Of a DNA stretch of 60,249 nucleotides, positions 50,413 through 59,118 are shown piece after piece. A model generated the notes under the pieces. The model ran no database searches and was not told where the DNA came from. It saw nothing but the letters and a program-made list of their open reading frames with translations. Both the position numbers and the translations under genes were made by a program. Location: positions 1 through 60,249 of the forward strand of contig NZ_SMYZ01000087.1 in assembly GCF_004919685.1 (NCBI RefSeq). Reading direction: 5' to 3'. Source of the stretch: Mesorhizobium norvegicum. GTDB lineage: Bacteria; Pseudomonadota; Alphaproteobacteria; Rhizobiales; Rhizobiaceae. How positions within the stretch are numbered: position 1 is the stretch's first letter; each line of letters begins with the position of its first letter.

Positions 50413-51342
50413 TCATGCGTTTCGAGGGGCGGCCTTCGCCAAGAGGGGTGCGAGAACCCGCAGAGCACCGGGCTGTATCCGATAACACAACGGAGTTGTC
50501 GCTTCGACGGTTTCACCGTCCATCGCAATTCGCATGTGTCGTCGGCGTGCTGTGATCTCAAGACTTTGCACTCGGAATAGTTCCAAATCGTGGACTGGGT
50601 TGATCAAACCGAAGGCGACCTTGAACGGTAGCAGCGCAAGTCCAAGCCAGGACTGCTGCTTCACGACGTAGACGCACAGTTCCCCGGATGTAGGGCTGCT
50701 GCGGTGGCCGAGCTTGCTCAAATCGTAGAAATTGTTGCCAACGAACACGCACAGGGTCCGCTGTTCTCGCCCCTTGTCGTCGATTGAAATTCTGACCCTT
50801 TGCCAGGATGATGCCTTGAGCGTCAGGAGAAGCGCCGGGCCGAGAGCAGCAAGCTTTCCCACCCCGCTCCGCTTTTGCTCTGCGGATCGTTCGGCGACAA
50901 GAAACGGATAGATGCCGATGGACGAGTTGTTGAGGAAGACCCGGCCGTTCACCTCCGCAACATCGATTTTCTGCACGTGGCCCGCCGCAATGACGTCCAT
51001 GGCCGCTTCCAGATCGTTCGGCAAACCGAGATCCCTGGCGAAATGATTGAGGGTGCCCAGCGGCAGGACGCCAAGCACAACATCTGTTCCCGCGACGACC
51101 GACGCTGCGGAACCGAGGGTGCCATCGCCGCCGCCGACCACGAGCGTCCGCGACTTCTTGCCACGAGACTTCGAGACTGCGAATTTACGCGCCATCTCCG
51201 CGATCTCGCGGCCCTTCGCAAGGCGCACCTCGGTCTCGATCCCTCGCGCTTGGAATCCATTTCGAAGGCGGTTTTCCAGGTCACCGCTGTCGGCGCCCTT
51301 GATCGAGCCAGCCCCTGCATTGAGTAGAACCAAAACTGTCAT
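50413..51342 (-). CDS. diacylglycerol/lipid kinase family protein
   Basis: From ATG 51342 the 309-residue protein has the lipid-kinase catalytic-domain signature: VLLNAGAGS at the N terminus, VVGGGDGTLGSAAS and GVLPLGTLNHFARDL. The ATP-site glycines are intact. The enzyme would phosphorylate diacylglycerol or a related lipid. It sits in a run of envelope and lipid-phosphate genes with the DedA-PAP2 fusion and is 93 bp downstream of it. Confidence 0.87.
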   Translation of the reverse strand: MTVLVLLNAGAGSIKGADSGDLENRLRNGFQARGIETEVRLAKGREIAEMARKFAVSKSRGKKSRTLVVGGGDGTLGSAASVVAGTDVVLGVLPLGTLNHFARDLGLPNDLEAAMDVIAAGHVQKIDVAEVNGRVFLNNSSIGIYPFLVAERSAEQKRSGVGKLAALGPALLLTLKASSWQRVRISIDDKGREQRTLCVFVGNNFYDLSKLGHRSSPTSGELCVYVVKQQSWLGLALLPFKVAFGLINPVHDLELFRVQSLEITARRRHMRIAMDGETVEATTPLCYRIQPGALRVLAPLLAKAAPRNA

Positions 51343-51435
51343 ATGTGTGCCACTTGCTAAGGAGTGAAACTGGTATCTTCTGCCCGTCTCATGCATCTGA
51401 TAATTGCGAGGCGTCACCTCCAGGAGTCCTCTGGG

Positions 51436-53511
51436 TTATCGGCTGGCAGACCCTTCCGGCAAAGCTCCCATTCCTGGATTGGCGGGAATACTTCCTTCAC
51501 GGGCCAGCAGGACCTGACCATCCCAAACGGGGGTTGACCTATGATCGGCCCGGGTCACCAAGCGGCCGGCGCCGAGAGACGCAGCAAGAAGGTCGCGGGG
51601 CCCGTTCGCGTCGGGCTGCGCCTGTGCCAGCGTGAAGAGCGGGAAGCGATTGCCCAGCCTCTCGTCGACAACGGACCCGATCCAGAGTTCCGTCAGATGG
51701 CCGTTCCGCAGGTCAATGTCGGTTGCCCACATGCGAAGCACGAAGCGCGAACTGGTCCCGTCCGACTCGGCGCGCGGATGGACCAGCGTGAGACTCGGCA
51801 AGCGCCCGCGCTCGATATAGGGCGACGTTGGAAGGTCTATCGGACCGGGGTGCGGCGTGAACCAAACGAGAGCGCCGGCCAACGTCCACGGAGCTGGCGA
51901 GCGCCAGCCTTTTTGCGCCAAATCTGCTTCGAGGCGTTCCAGGCCGCCTGCCCATTGGAATGTCAACGGTTCCTCGGCCTCGCCCGCGAGATCGATCCGC
52001 TGCACAGGCGATTGCTGCCAATCGCGCGCCCACCAATCCGCCGCGAGGATCGACGGTGCCTCGTATTGGACTGCGTAGCGCTCCATGTCCGCAGCGTGAC
52101 GGCGATAGACATTGGCACCGCCTGCGACGACCAGGCCTGCGCACGCCACGATCAGGAGACCTCCGGCGCCCTTTTCGGTCGGTTGATGATGCAAGTAGGC
52201 AATGCAGAGCAGGGCCAGCCATGCCGTAGCGAACGCCAGTCCGCCCGCCACGTCGGAAAACCAATGGGCACCGAGATAGAGCCGGGAGAAGGCGATCAGG
52301 GCCACCAAGACGGCCGCCGCAAGCGCAACCGGGAGACCCCAAGCTGGCCGAACGCGCCGTGCGATCAGGAAAGCCAGAAAACCGTACAGCACGGCGTTTT
52401 CTGTACTGTGGCCGCTTGGAAAGGAAAAATCGCTCCAACCGGAATAGAGGTTCTCGGTGGGACGGGCGCGATGGAGGGCCACCTTGATGCCCGTGTTGAT
52501 GGCTGAGGCGCCGCCGATGGCTGCCACCCAGTAAGCGGCGGTGCGCCAGGCGCGCTTCCAGGCCAGCCAAAGGAACACGAGGACGGCAATCGCAATCACG
52601 ACAGCCGTGTCACCAAGTTCCGTGAAGCTGACCATCAAGGAATCGCCCAACGGCGTTCGGAGATCCTGAAGGATTTGATAGACTGCGGCATCGGTGCGCA
52701 CCAGCGGATCGCCGCTGACGACATCCTCGAGGATGCCGAAGAAGGTCCAGGCGGCGGTGACGAGCAGCAGTGCCAGCGCCGCGAGTATTTTCGTTTCCTT
52801 CTGGGCCGGATCGAGCAAGGAGCGGATTTGACGGCTCGTCCAGGTATCGCGGGCATCTGCCCAGCGTCTAAGGCGCTCCAGATAGACCAGAAGGATGGGA
52901 ATGCCCCTGCGTACCATGTGACGCACAACCCAAACGATGACCCACAGGATAATAATCAGCGCGACAAGGAGCACCGCGAGCCGACCCGCGGCAGCGCCGG
53001 CAAAGCTGAAATACGCGCCGACGAACACGCCAGGCAAGATGTGCGAAGGCGCCCAGACGAATGCCGAGAGGATGTTGGCGTAGTAGAACCGACGGGCCGG
53101 CATTCGCAACATGCCTGCCAAGAGCGGGATGAAAGCGCGGACGCCCGGCGTGAAGCGCGCCATAAAGACGCTCTTGCCGCCGTGCCGTTCGAAGAATGCC
53201 TCGCTGCGCGCGATGAGTTCGGGATAACGGTTCAACGGCCACCGCAGGAGGATTTCACGGTGGTAGCGATGGCCAAGCCAGAAGGACAGCCCGTCGCCGA
53301 CGATCGCGCCCAGAAAGGCTGCGATCAACATCGGCCAGAGCATTAGCACGCCGCTCGGGACAAGAGCCGCAAGGCCGACGATGATGGCCGTTCCAGGAAC
53401 GATGGCGCCGATGACCGGAACGGACTCCGACAGAGCCAGAAGAAAGATCGCCGCATACGCCAGATGCGGGTGCGAAGCGATGTAGTCCGTGAGCGCCAAG
53501 AAAAAAGACAT
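51436..53511 (-). CDS. DedA-PAP2-LssY fusion protein
   Basis: From ATG 53511 this 691-residue inner-membrane protein joins a DedA domain (residues ~1-200, with GAIVPGTAIIVGLAALVPSG and RFTPGVRAFIPLLAGM), a PAP2 phosphatase domain (~250-450, with FPSGHSTENAVLYG and SRLYLGAHWFSDVAGG) and a C-terminal LssY-like domain (~500-690). The combination is known as a bifunctional DedA/PAP2 form and probably flips and dephosphorylates undecaprenyl or other lipid phosphates. The longer frame upstream is a shadow of the neighbouring gene. Confidence 0.88.
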   Translation of the reverse strand: MSFFLALTDYIASHPHLAYAAIFLLALSESVPVIGAIVPGTAIIVGLAALVPSGVLMLWPMLIAAFLGAIVGDGLSFWLGHRYHREILLRWPLNRYPELIARSEAFFERHGGKSVFMARFTPGVRAFIPLLAGMLRMPARRFYYANILSAFVWAPSHILPGVFVGAYFSFAGAAAGRLAVLLVALIIILWVIVWVVRHMVRRGIPILLVYLERLRRWADARDTWTSRQIRSLLDPAQKETKILAALALLLVTAAWTFFGILEDVVSGDPLVRTDAAVYQILQDLRTPLGDSLMVSFTELGDTAVVIAIAVLVFLWLAWKRAWRTAAYWVAAIGGASAINTGIKVALHRARPTENLYSGWSDFSFPSGHSTENAVLYGFLAFLIARRVRPAWGLPVALAAAVLVALIAFSRLYLGAHWFSDVAGGLAFATAWLALLCIAYLHHQPTEKGAGGLLIVACAGLVVAGGANVYRRHAADMERYAVQYEAPSILAADWWARDWQQSPVQRIDLAGEAEEPLTFQWAGGLERLEADLAQKGWRSPAPWTLAGALVWFTPHPGPIDLPTSPYIERGRLPSLTLVHPRAESDGTSSRFVLRMWATDIDLRNGHLTELWIGSVVDERLGNRFPLFTLAQAQPDANGPRDLLAASLGAGRLVTRADHRSTPVWDGQVLLAREGSIPANPGMGALPEGSASR

Positions 53512-53575
53512 TATCGTCCCTCGTTTTGGCCGATGATCCGCAACACCCGGCGGAGGCTTTTTACGTGGGAGGGGC

Positions 53576-54238
53576 TCATTGGGAATTCGCTCCTCTGACC
53601 AGGCCCGGCGGGTTTGCGAAATCTTCGCGAATGAGTTGCTCGGAGCCCGGAATGAATTTCCCGTCATGGCCGTAGCGAAGCGCCACGACGGCGTCGAAGA
53701 CGTTGTCGGGCCAGTACCCATCCGGCAGGACTGCGTGCGGGTCGCCACCCAGCGCCTCTATGATCTGCGGCAACGTGCCGTGATGCCAGGCAATGAGCAC
53801 AGACTTTCGGTGGTTTTCGGTCATCAGTGCGTGAACGAGGCCCGCGATGTTCTTGTTGTCGAATCTCAAGTCCAGCGGAATCCCGAGTGCCCGGCTTAAC
53901 GGCTCCAAGGTCAGGCGTTCGCGCGCGCTATTTTTGGAATCTGCGGTCGCTATCAGCGTATCAGGGCGAAACACGGCGCCGTTCAGTGTCAGATGCTGAA
54001 AATATCCGACATACGCCTGCGCGCGTGCCTCCCCCGCGGGAGACAGCCCTGTCCCGCTATCGGGCTTTTCGGCATGACGTATGATCAGCACCGTCGCATC
54101 CGCGAGGCCCGCCGTTTTAGCTTCGAGAGCAGCGCTGGTGGAAACCGGGATCACGAGCGACAGGACAAGCAAGACGTAGGCAACGGCACGCAAGCGGGTG
54201 CAATTGAGCCGGTTCGGTGAAAAGGATTCGTGCGCCAT
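53576..54238 (-). CDS. histidine phosphatase-family secreted protein
   Basis: From ATG 54238 the 220-residue protein has an N-terminal export signal (about residues 12-36) and the histidine-phosphatase motif LIIRHAEKP, with the second catalytic histidine in IAWHHGTLPQII. It belongs to the broad histidine phosphatase superfamily, and its substrate is unknown. It is in the run of phosphatase genes at 51436-54857. Confidence 0.82.
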   Translation of the reverse strand: MAHESFSPNRLNCTRLRAVAYVLLVLSLVIPVSTSAALEAKTAGLADATVLIIRHAEKPDSGTGLSPAGEARAQAYVGYFQHLTLNGAVFRPDTLIATADSKNSARERLTLEPLSRALGIPLDLRFDNKNIAGLVHALMTENHRKSVLIAWHHGTLPQIIEALGGDPHAVLPDGYWPDNVFDAVVALRYGHDGKFIPGSEQLIREDFANPPGLVRGANSQ

Positions 54239-54305
54239 TTTTGAGCCCTCTCGATTTTCGAGCTGCGGCACCTGCCCCGACATCAAGGATTTCGTCGACG
54301 CTCAT

Positions 54306-54857
54306 TTAGAGAAGTCCGGTCACCCATCGATCGATCCGGGTGCCCTCCCGATAAGCTATCCGGACCAGCCCGGCGGCGATAAGCGCGGTCGCGATCCCGC
54401 CCAGGATGTCCCCGACATAGTGGGTGCCGACATAGACACGGGAAATCACAAGGAGCAGGGCGGCAGCGAAGAACCACAGCGCCTTGCGGACACGGGCGTT
54501 GAACACATAGCTGAAGACAATGGCAAAGCTGGCGGTGGCGTGGTCCGATGGAAACGACGGATCGGCGCTGCGCGCTATCAGGAGGTGTGAAACACCTGCG
54601 TCATAAGGGCGTACGCGATGGACTAGGAGCAGAACGATCTGGTTGAGAGTCAGTCCAAGCAGGAACGACAGGCCGCAGGCGACCGCAACGTGCCTCTCGG
54701 TACGACCGCCGCCACCCCACCACCAGGACGCCACCACGGCCAAGATCAACAGGGGCACGCCTGCCTGCGTGACGGCGACCATGAACACATCGATCAGGTT
54801 GTTGTGCCCTGAAAGGTTGTTGATCCAGCCCGTAACCTGCGCATCCAGTTTTTCCAT
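54306..54857 (-). CDS. PAP2-family lipid phosphatase (UppP/BcrC-like)
   Basis: The 183-residue membrane protein has five or so helices and the three PAP2 motifs: HRVRPYDAG, PSFPSDHATASF and SRVYVGTHYVGDILGG. The layout fits undecaprenyl-pyrophosphate phosphatases of the BcrC group. It would recycle the wall-lipid carrier and confer some bacitracin tolerance. It follows the histidine phosphatase gene in the same direction. Confidence 0.87.
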   Translation of the reverse strand: MEKLDAQVTGWINNLSGHNNLIDVFMVAVTQAGVPLLILAVVASWWWGGGGRTERHVAVACGLSFLLGLTLNQIVLLLVHRVRPYDAGVSHLLIARSADPSFPSDHATASFAIVFSYVFNARVRKALWFFAAALLLVISRVYVGTHYVGDILGGIATALIAAGLVRIAYREGTRIDRWVTGLL

Positions 54858-54903
54858 TCCATCACCATTCCATTTCGAAAAGAAATCGCGAGACGGCCTG
54901 CTG

Positions 54904-56121
54904 TCATGACGCCTTCCGCTTACCCAACCTCGCTCGGACAGGGAGCAGGCCCGCCAAGGTCAGCAAAGTGAAGACAGCGCCAGCGAGGAAAGTGCCTTGC
55001 GGCCCTGTCATGTCCCAAAGCGCGCCAGCGACGACACTGGCGACGAGCAGTGCCAACCCGGTGACGAGGTTGAACACGCCAAAGGCGGTTCCGCGCAATT
55101 CCACCGGAGCCGCGTCGGCGATCAACGTCGCCAGCAATCCTTGGGTGAAGCCCATGTGCAGCCCCCAGAGGACCACTCCGATCACAAGTCCGATTGTCCC
55201 CGGCGCAAAAGCGAGCACCAGATCGGCTGCGACGAGCAAAAACAGGCCAACGATCAGGATTGTCAGGCGGTTCACGCGATCGGACAGCACGCCGATAGGA
55301 TAGGCCGACAGAGAATAGGCGAGGCTCATGATCACCAGGACAATAGGGGCTAGCACCAGGGGCAGGCCGATCGATTGCGCGCGCAAAATGAGGAAGGCTT
55401 CGCTGAAGCGGGCAAGCGTGAACACTGCCGCGATCGCCACAACCCACCAATAGGTCGCCCCCAGACGGCGTAGTTCGTCGCGATGCAGCGGCATACGGAC
55501 ACGGCGCTGCTCCTTCGGGCGCTCCGGTTCTTTCACGGCGACGAGGATCAGACCAAAGGACAGGAATGCCGGAATAACGGCAATCCAGAACACCGCCTGA
55601 AAATGATTGGCCGTGAGCCACATCAGGCCGATGGCGAGGAGCGGACCGATGAAAGCGCCGACGGTGTCAAGCGACTGGCGCAGGCCAAAACTTGCGCCGC
55701 GCAGATGCGGCGGGGCGATGTCGGCGACAAGCGCATCGCGTGGCGCGCCGCGAATGCCCTTGCCGACACGATCGATGAAGCGCGCTGCGATGAGCCATTC
55801 GATCGAATGCGCCAATGGGAAAATGGGCCTTGTGAGGGCCGCCAGGCCATAACCGAACGCGGCGAGGAATTTGCGCTTGCCGAGCCAGTCGCTGATAGCG
55901 CCGGAGAAGACCTTGGTGATCGAGGCGGTTGCTTCGGCAATGCCCTCGATGATTCCGACGGTCAGAGCCGAGGTTCCGAGCACCGTCACCATGTAGATGG
56001 GCAACAGCGCGTGGATCATCTCCGACGAGATGTCCATCAGCATCGAGACGAAGCCGAGGACCCAAATGCCGGTGGGAATCCCTTGCCGGGCTCCGGAGCG
56101 ATCCACTGTCTCGGCTGTCAT
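54904..56121 (-). CDS. MFS transporter
   Basis: The 405-residue protein has 12 predicted membrane helices and the MFS signature DRVGKGIRGAPRDALVAD between helices 2 and 3 and YPIGVLSDRVNR in the second half. It is complete. It lies 28 bp after the ChrB-like gene. That pairing is seen in rhizobial genomes and suggests, but does not prove, export of an oxyanion or a stress compound. Confidence 0.85.
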   Translation of the reverse strand: MTAETVDRSGARQGIPTGIWVLGFVSMLMDISSEMIHALLPIYMVTVLGTSALTVGIIEGIAEATASITKVFSGAISDWLGKRKFLAAFGYGLAALTRPIFPLAHSIEWLIAARFIDRVGKGIRGAPRDALVADIAPPHLRGASFGLRQSLDTVGAFIGPLLAIGLMWLTANHFQAVFWIAVIPAFLSFGLILVAVKEPERPKEQRRVRMPLHRDELRRLGATYWWVVAIAAVFTLARFSEAFLILRAQSIGLPLVLAPIVLVIMSLAYSLSAYPIGVLSDRVNRLTILIVGLFLLVAADLVLAFAPGTIGLVIGVVLWGLHMGFTQGLLATLIADAAPVELRGTAFGVFNLVTGLALLVASVVAGALWDMTGPQGTFLAGAVFTLLTLAGLLPVRARLGKRKAS

Positions 56122-56149
56122 CGCGCCACCGTCATGCTAGCCGCTCACC

Positions 56150-56692
56150 TCACCGATTTTCATCATGAGCGTCGAAGACCCGCTGAGCGTAGCTGTCGAG
56201 CAAAGCCTCGCAGGCTCGCAGCCGTTCGGCTGCTTCATCCGCAAGTGTCGCACCGTAGAAATCGAGTTTTTTGATCTTCTCCAGCCAGCCTTGGAGCTTC
56301 TTCAGATCGGTGTCTTCCTCTTCGAGTTCGGCATAGGTGAACTTGTCGATAGAGATCTCCTTGGCGATCTCGACCTCGAAACCAGCGCACCGACCGAGAA
56401 ACTCGCGGTACTGGTCGTCGCGATCCGCCTTGAAGCGGGCGACCACCTTGTCCTCTTGAGCGCGATCAAGGGCGACCGTTTCCAGGATGACGGATTCGCC
56501 GCCCATCTTGGAAACGTCGTTCTCCAGCATTTTCAGCCGGCGCACGTGATCGTCGGTCTTCGGCAAAAGGCAGACGCCGTTCTGCAGGTAGATCGCGCCC
56601 ATCCCCTTCAGCCGCCGCCACAGCGCAACGCGCTTCGTCGCGGGCTCCGGAGGTACCTTGTACGTCAGAAGAAGCCATGTCGGGACAACCAT
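56150..56692 (-). CDS. ChrB N-terminal-like protein
   Basis: The 180-residue protein matches the N-terminal part of ChrB: WLLLTYKVPPEPATKRVALWRRLKGMGAIYLQNGVCLLP. It lacks the C-terminal chromate-resistance domain. ChrB acts in chromate sensing or resistance; the stand-alone N-terminal form probably regulates the downstream MFS gene. It carries a long charged helix (AELEEEDTDLKKLQGWLEKI). Confidence 0.8.
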   Translation of the reverse strand: MVVPTWLLLTYKVPPEPATKRVALWRRLKGMGAIYLQNGVCLLPKTDDHVRRLKMLENDVSKMGGESVILETVALDRAQEDKVVARFKADRDDQYREFLGRCAGFEVEIAKEISIDKFTYAELEEEDTDLKKLQGWLEKIKKLDFYGATLADEAAERLRACEALLDSYAQRVFDAHDENR

Positions 56693-57040
56693 GGCTTCAG
56701 CCTAATGCAACGACCGTAACAATTCAACGGAAACCGATAGCATTCGCGCTACTTTTTTCGGCTGGTTCCCCCAGCAGTCTGACGATCGGAGCCAGATTGT
56801 CCGGCAAGACGAAAGCACTGCCAAATCTGAGATGATCGCGCGAATGTTGCTCAATGCGGTTGTTGAGATAGGAGGCTCGGGCGGATCCCGATCGGCTTCA
56901 GCAGCCTTCCGATCGATCCCGTTTGCTGTATCGCATAGCAAGGGACCTCGCGCTTTTGCCTGTGGGGCAAGCTATCCCAATCCCGTAAGCACTGATATGT
57001 TCAATTAAATCAGTGGCGTGGACGCGCAGAGGGAGGCCCC
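56693..57040. other. intergenic region, no supported gene
   Basis: About 350 bp between the divergent ChrB-like and kinase genes. Short open frames on both strands show no coding character. Promoters for both genes must lie here. The kinase has a GGGAGG ribosome site just before its ATG. Confidence 0.4.
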
Positions 57041-58444
57041 ATGTCAACTTCTGATTTCAATTTGAGCGACGTTTCAGCTCAGGATATCGTCGAGACCGTT
57101 CGCGACGGGCTTCTGGTTCTTGACGCCGAACTAACCGTCGTTTCGGCCAATAACGCCTTTTATTCGATGTTCGCGACTGCGGCCGAGACGACCATTGGCC
57201 GCCGCCTCTACGATCTGGGCAATGGCCAGTGGGACATCCCGGCGTTGCGCGTGTTGCTGGAGGAGATCCTTCCGCGGAAAACCACCGTTGAGGCTTACGA
57301 GGTCGAGCACGTCTTCCCGGATGTGGGTCCGAAGACGATGCTTCTTAACGCCCGTAAGGTTCACCGTCCCGGGATCAGCTTCGATTTCTTTCTCCTGACG
57401 ATCGACGACGTGACGGAACTGCGGAATGAACAACGCAAGGCGACGATCAATCTGCGCCTGGGCCAGACCATCGCAGATACGGTGCGGGATCCTCTTGTCA
57501 TTCTGGATTCCGACATGCGGATAGTCACCGCCAGCCGGAACTTCGTTCTTATGTTCGGGGACAGCGCGGAAGATGTTGTTGGCAAGCGTCTCGAAGACCT
57601 CAAGCAGGGTCAGTGGGATGTCGCGGCGCTGCACGCCTTGCTCGACCACGTCGTGCCTGACGATCGGCCATTCGACGACTTCCTGCTCGAGGACGAATTT
57701 CCGCTGCTCGGACATCGCATCTTCAAGCTGTACGCACGCAAGATACAGGTTCCAGGCAACCTGGGCACGCAGCTTCTCCTCGTCTTCGAGGATGCTACCA
57801 AGGAAACGCTGTTTGATCGTCACCGGAATGTTCTGGCCGCCGAGTTGGCACATCGGATCAAAAACAGCTTGCAGGTCATCTCGTCCTTTGTGAGCTACGA
57901 GCTCCGGCGGGCGGCCGACCCGTGCGTGGAAGGCTATCGCGCCATGCAGGCACGCATCAGCGCGGTCGCGGAACTCTACGACGTGATCGCCAAATCGAGT
58001 GCCTTCGGGCCAGTCGAGATCGAGGCCTACCTGGAGGGCATCGCGTCGAGCATCCGCTCAAGCCTTCTTGGCGCGAATTCCGGCATCGAGATCGCTGTCG
58101 ATGCGGAACCGCTCACGATCGTGGCCGATCATGCTGTTCCGCTCGGCCTGATGGTCAACGAGCTTGCGACCAATGCGATCAAATACGCGTTTCCAAAAGG
58201 CACGGGCCGCATCACGCTGGGCTTCCAGCGGCGTGATGGCGAGGTCACCCTTACCGTCGAGGACAACGGCGTCGGCATGAATCCGGCCGGCGGCGAATCG
58301 GGCATGGGATCGCGGTTCATAGCCGCTTTCGCCCAGCAGCTCGGAGGAACACTTGCCAAGGCGTCGGCCGGGACCGGGACAACCTTCATCGTCCGGCTGC
58401 CGCTGACCGTTCTTGCCGGAAATGAAAGTTCTGCCGCATCGTAA
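57041..58444 (+). CDS. PAS-containing sensor histidine kinase (HWE/HisKA_2 type)
   Basis: The 467-residue soluble protein has two PAS domains (about residues 15-130 and 145-260, each with a DGLLVLD or DPLVILD start and NGQWD/QGQWD-type ends), then a HisKA_2 dimerisation segment with the phosphoacceptor in LAAELAHRIKNSLQVISS, and an HATPase domain with NELATNAIKYAF and DNGVGMNPAGG. No membrane helix is seen, so it senses cytosolic signals such as redox or light. No response regulator gene adjoins it. In alphaproteobacteria such kinases often control the general stress response. Confidence 0.87.
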   Translation: MSTSDFNLSDVSAQDIVETVRDGLLVLDAELTVVSANNAFYSMFATAAETTIGRRLYDLGNGQWDIPALRVLLEEILPRKTTVEAYEVEHVFPDVGPKTMLLNARKVHRPGISFDFFLLTIDDVTELRNEQRKATINLRLGQTIADTVRDPLVILDSDMRIVTASRNFVLMFGDSAEDVVGKRLEDLKQGQWDVAALHALLDHVVPDDRPFDDFLLEDEFPLLGHRIFKLYARKIQVPGNLGTQLLLVFEDATKETLFDRHRNVLAAELAHRIKNSLQVISSFVSYELRRAADPCVEGYRAMQARISAVAELYDVIAKSSAFGPVEIEAYLEGIASSIRSSLLGANSGIEIAVDAEPLTIVADHAVPLGLMVNELATNAIKYAFPKGTGRITLGFQRRDGEVTLTVEDNGVGMNPAGGESGMGSRFIAAFAQQLGGTLAKASAGTGTTFIVRLPLTVLAGNESSAAS

Positions 58445-58773
58445 CGTTTCCAGGCCTTCTTTCAAAATCCAAGACAACAACTGTCAGCCCAAAATCCTTC
58501 TGACTCCTGTTTGGCCACTCGTAAAGATCAGGCAGCGGATGGGGTCGAATCCTTGCCGTTTGCCAATCTTGAGCCGACCTTTGCTGCAACAGCCCACCGG
58601 GCGCAAAACATTAAGTTCCAATTCGACCTTCATCGGGCTGGCCGCGCGGCGCCGTGGCTCTTGGTATCATTCGCCAGATACCTCCGATGTGGGTCCACGG
58701 TGACGCCGTGCCGCGTGAAGTCTCGACAAACGGACAAGGCCGCACGCGGCCACGAAAGGCGGGCTCGTCGTGA
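58445..58773. other. intergenic region, no supported gene
   Basis: About 330 bp between the convergent kinase and small secreted-protein genes. A GGCCG/CGGCC inverted repeat (58738-58751), 22 bp after the small gene's stop on the minus strand, could be a weak terminator. Nothing else is recognised. Confidence 0.35.
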
Positions 58774-59013
58774 CTAAATGCCGAGCATCTTCTTGGCTTC
58801 GTTGAGCGCAGCCTCTGATCCTGCATGATCGCCGGCCGCATGCAATTTCTCGCCTTGGGCACGCAGTTCTTTGACCTTGGTCATATCGGCCTCCGCGAGG
58901 GTCGCGGACGGCAACGCCGCGTCGATCGCGGCCATGATGGTCGGGCATGAATTCGCAAAGGCGGCCGCTGGGATGACCGACAAGAAAAGCGCAAGTGAAA
59001 TTGAACGTAACAT
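58774..59013 (-). CDS. small secreted protein near cusA
   Basis: From ATG 59013, with a GGGAGG nearby, the 79-residue protein has a signal peptide (1-20) and a helical mature part with one cysteine near its start (ANSCPTIMAAIDAAL) and LRAQGEKLHAAGDHAGSEAALNEA. No family is recognised. Such small proteins are seen beside Cu/Ag RND genes in rhizobia, so metal binding is possible. It lies 105 bp after cusA on the same strand. Confidence 0.55.
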   Translation of the reverse strand: MLRSISLALFLSVIPAAAFANSCPTIMAAIDAALPSATLAEADMTKVKELRAQGEKLHAAGDHAGSEAALNEAKKMLGI

Positions 59014-59118
59014 GGCTGTTCCTCCCTGCCGGCCCCGGAATTCCTTGCATTGATGACCGGCACACCGATAGTACATGGCGGCGCCCGGTGCGGCAATCAC
59101 CATGCGGGTTGCGGCCTC

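Noticed and set aside
58511..58777. Plus-strand 88-codon frame after the kinase
   Set aside because: TTG start with no ribosome site and no recognised motif; the region reads as intergenic.
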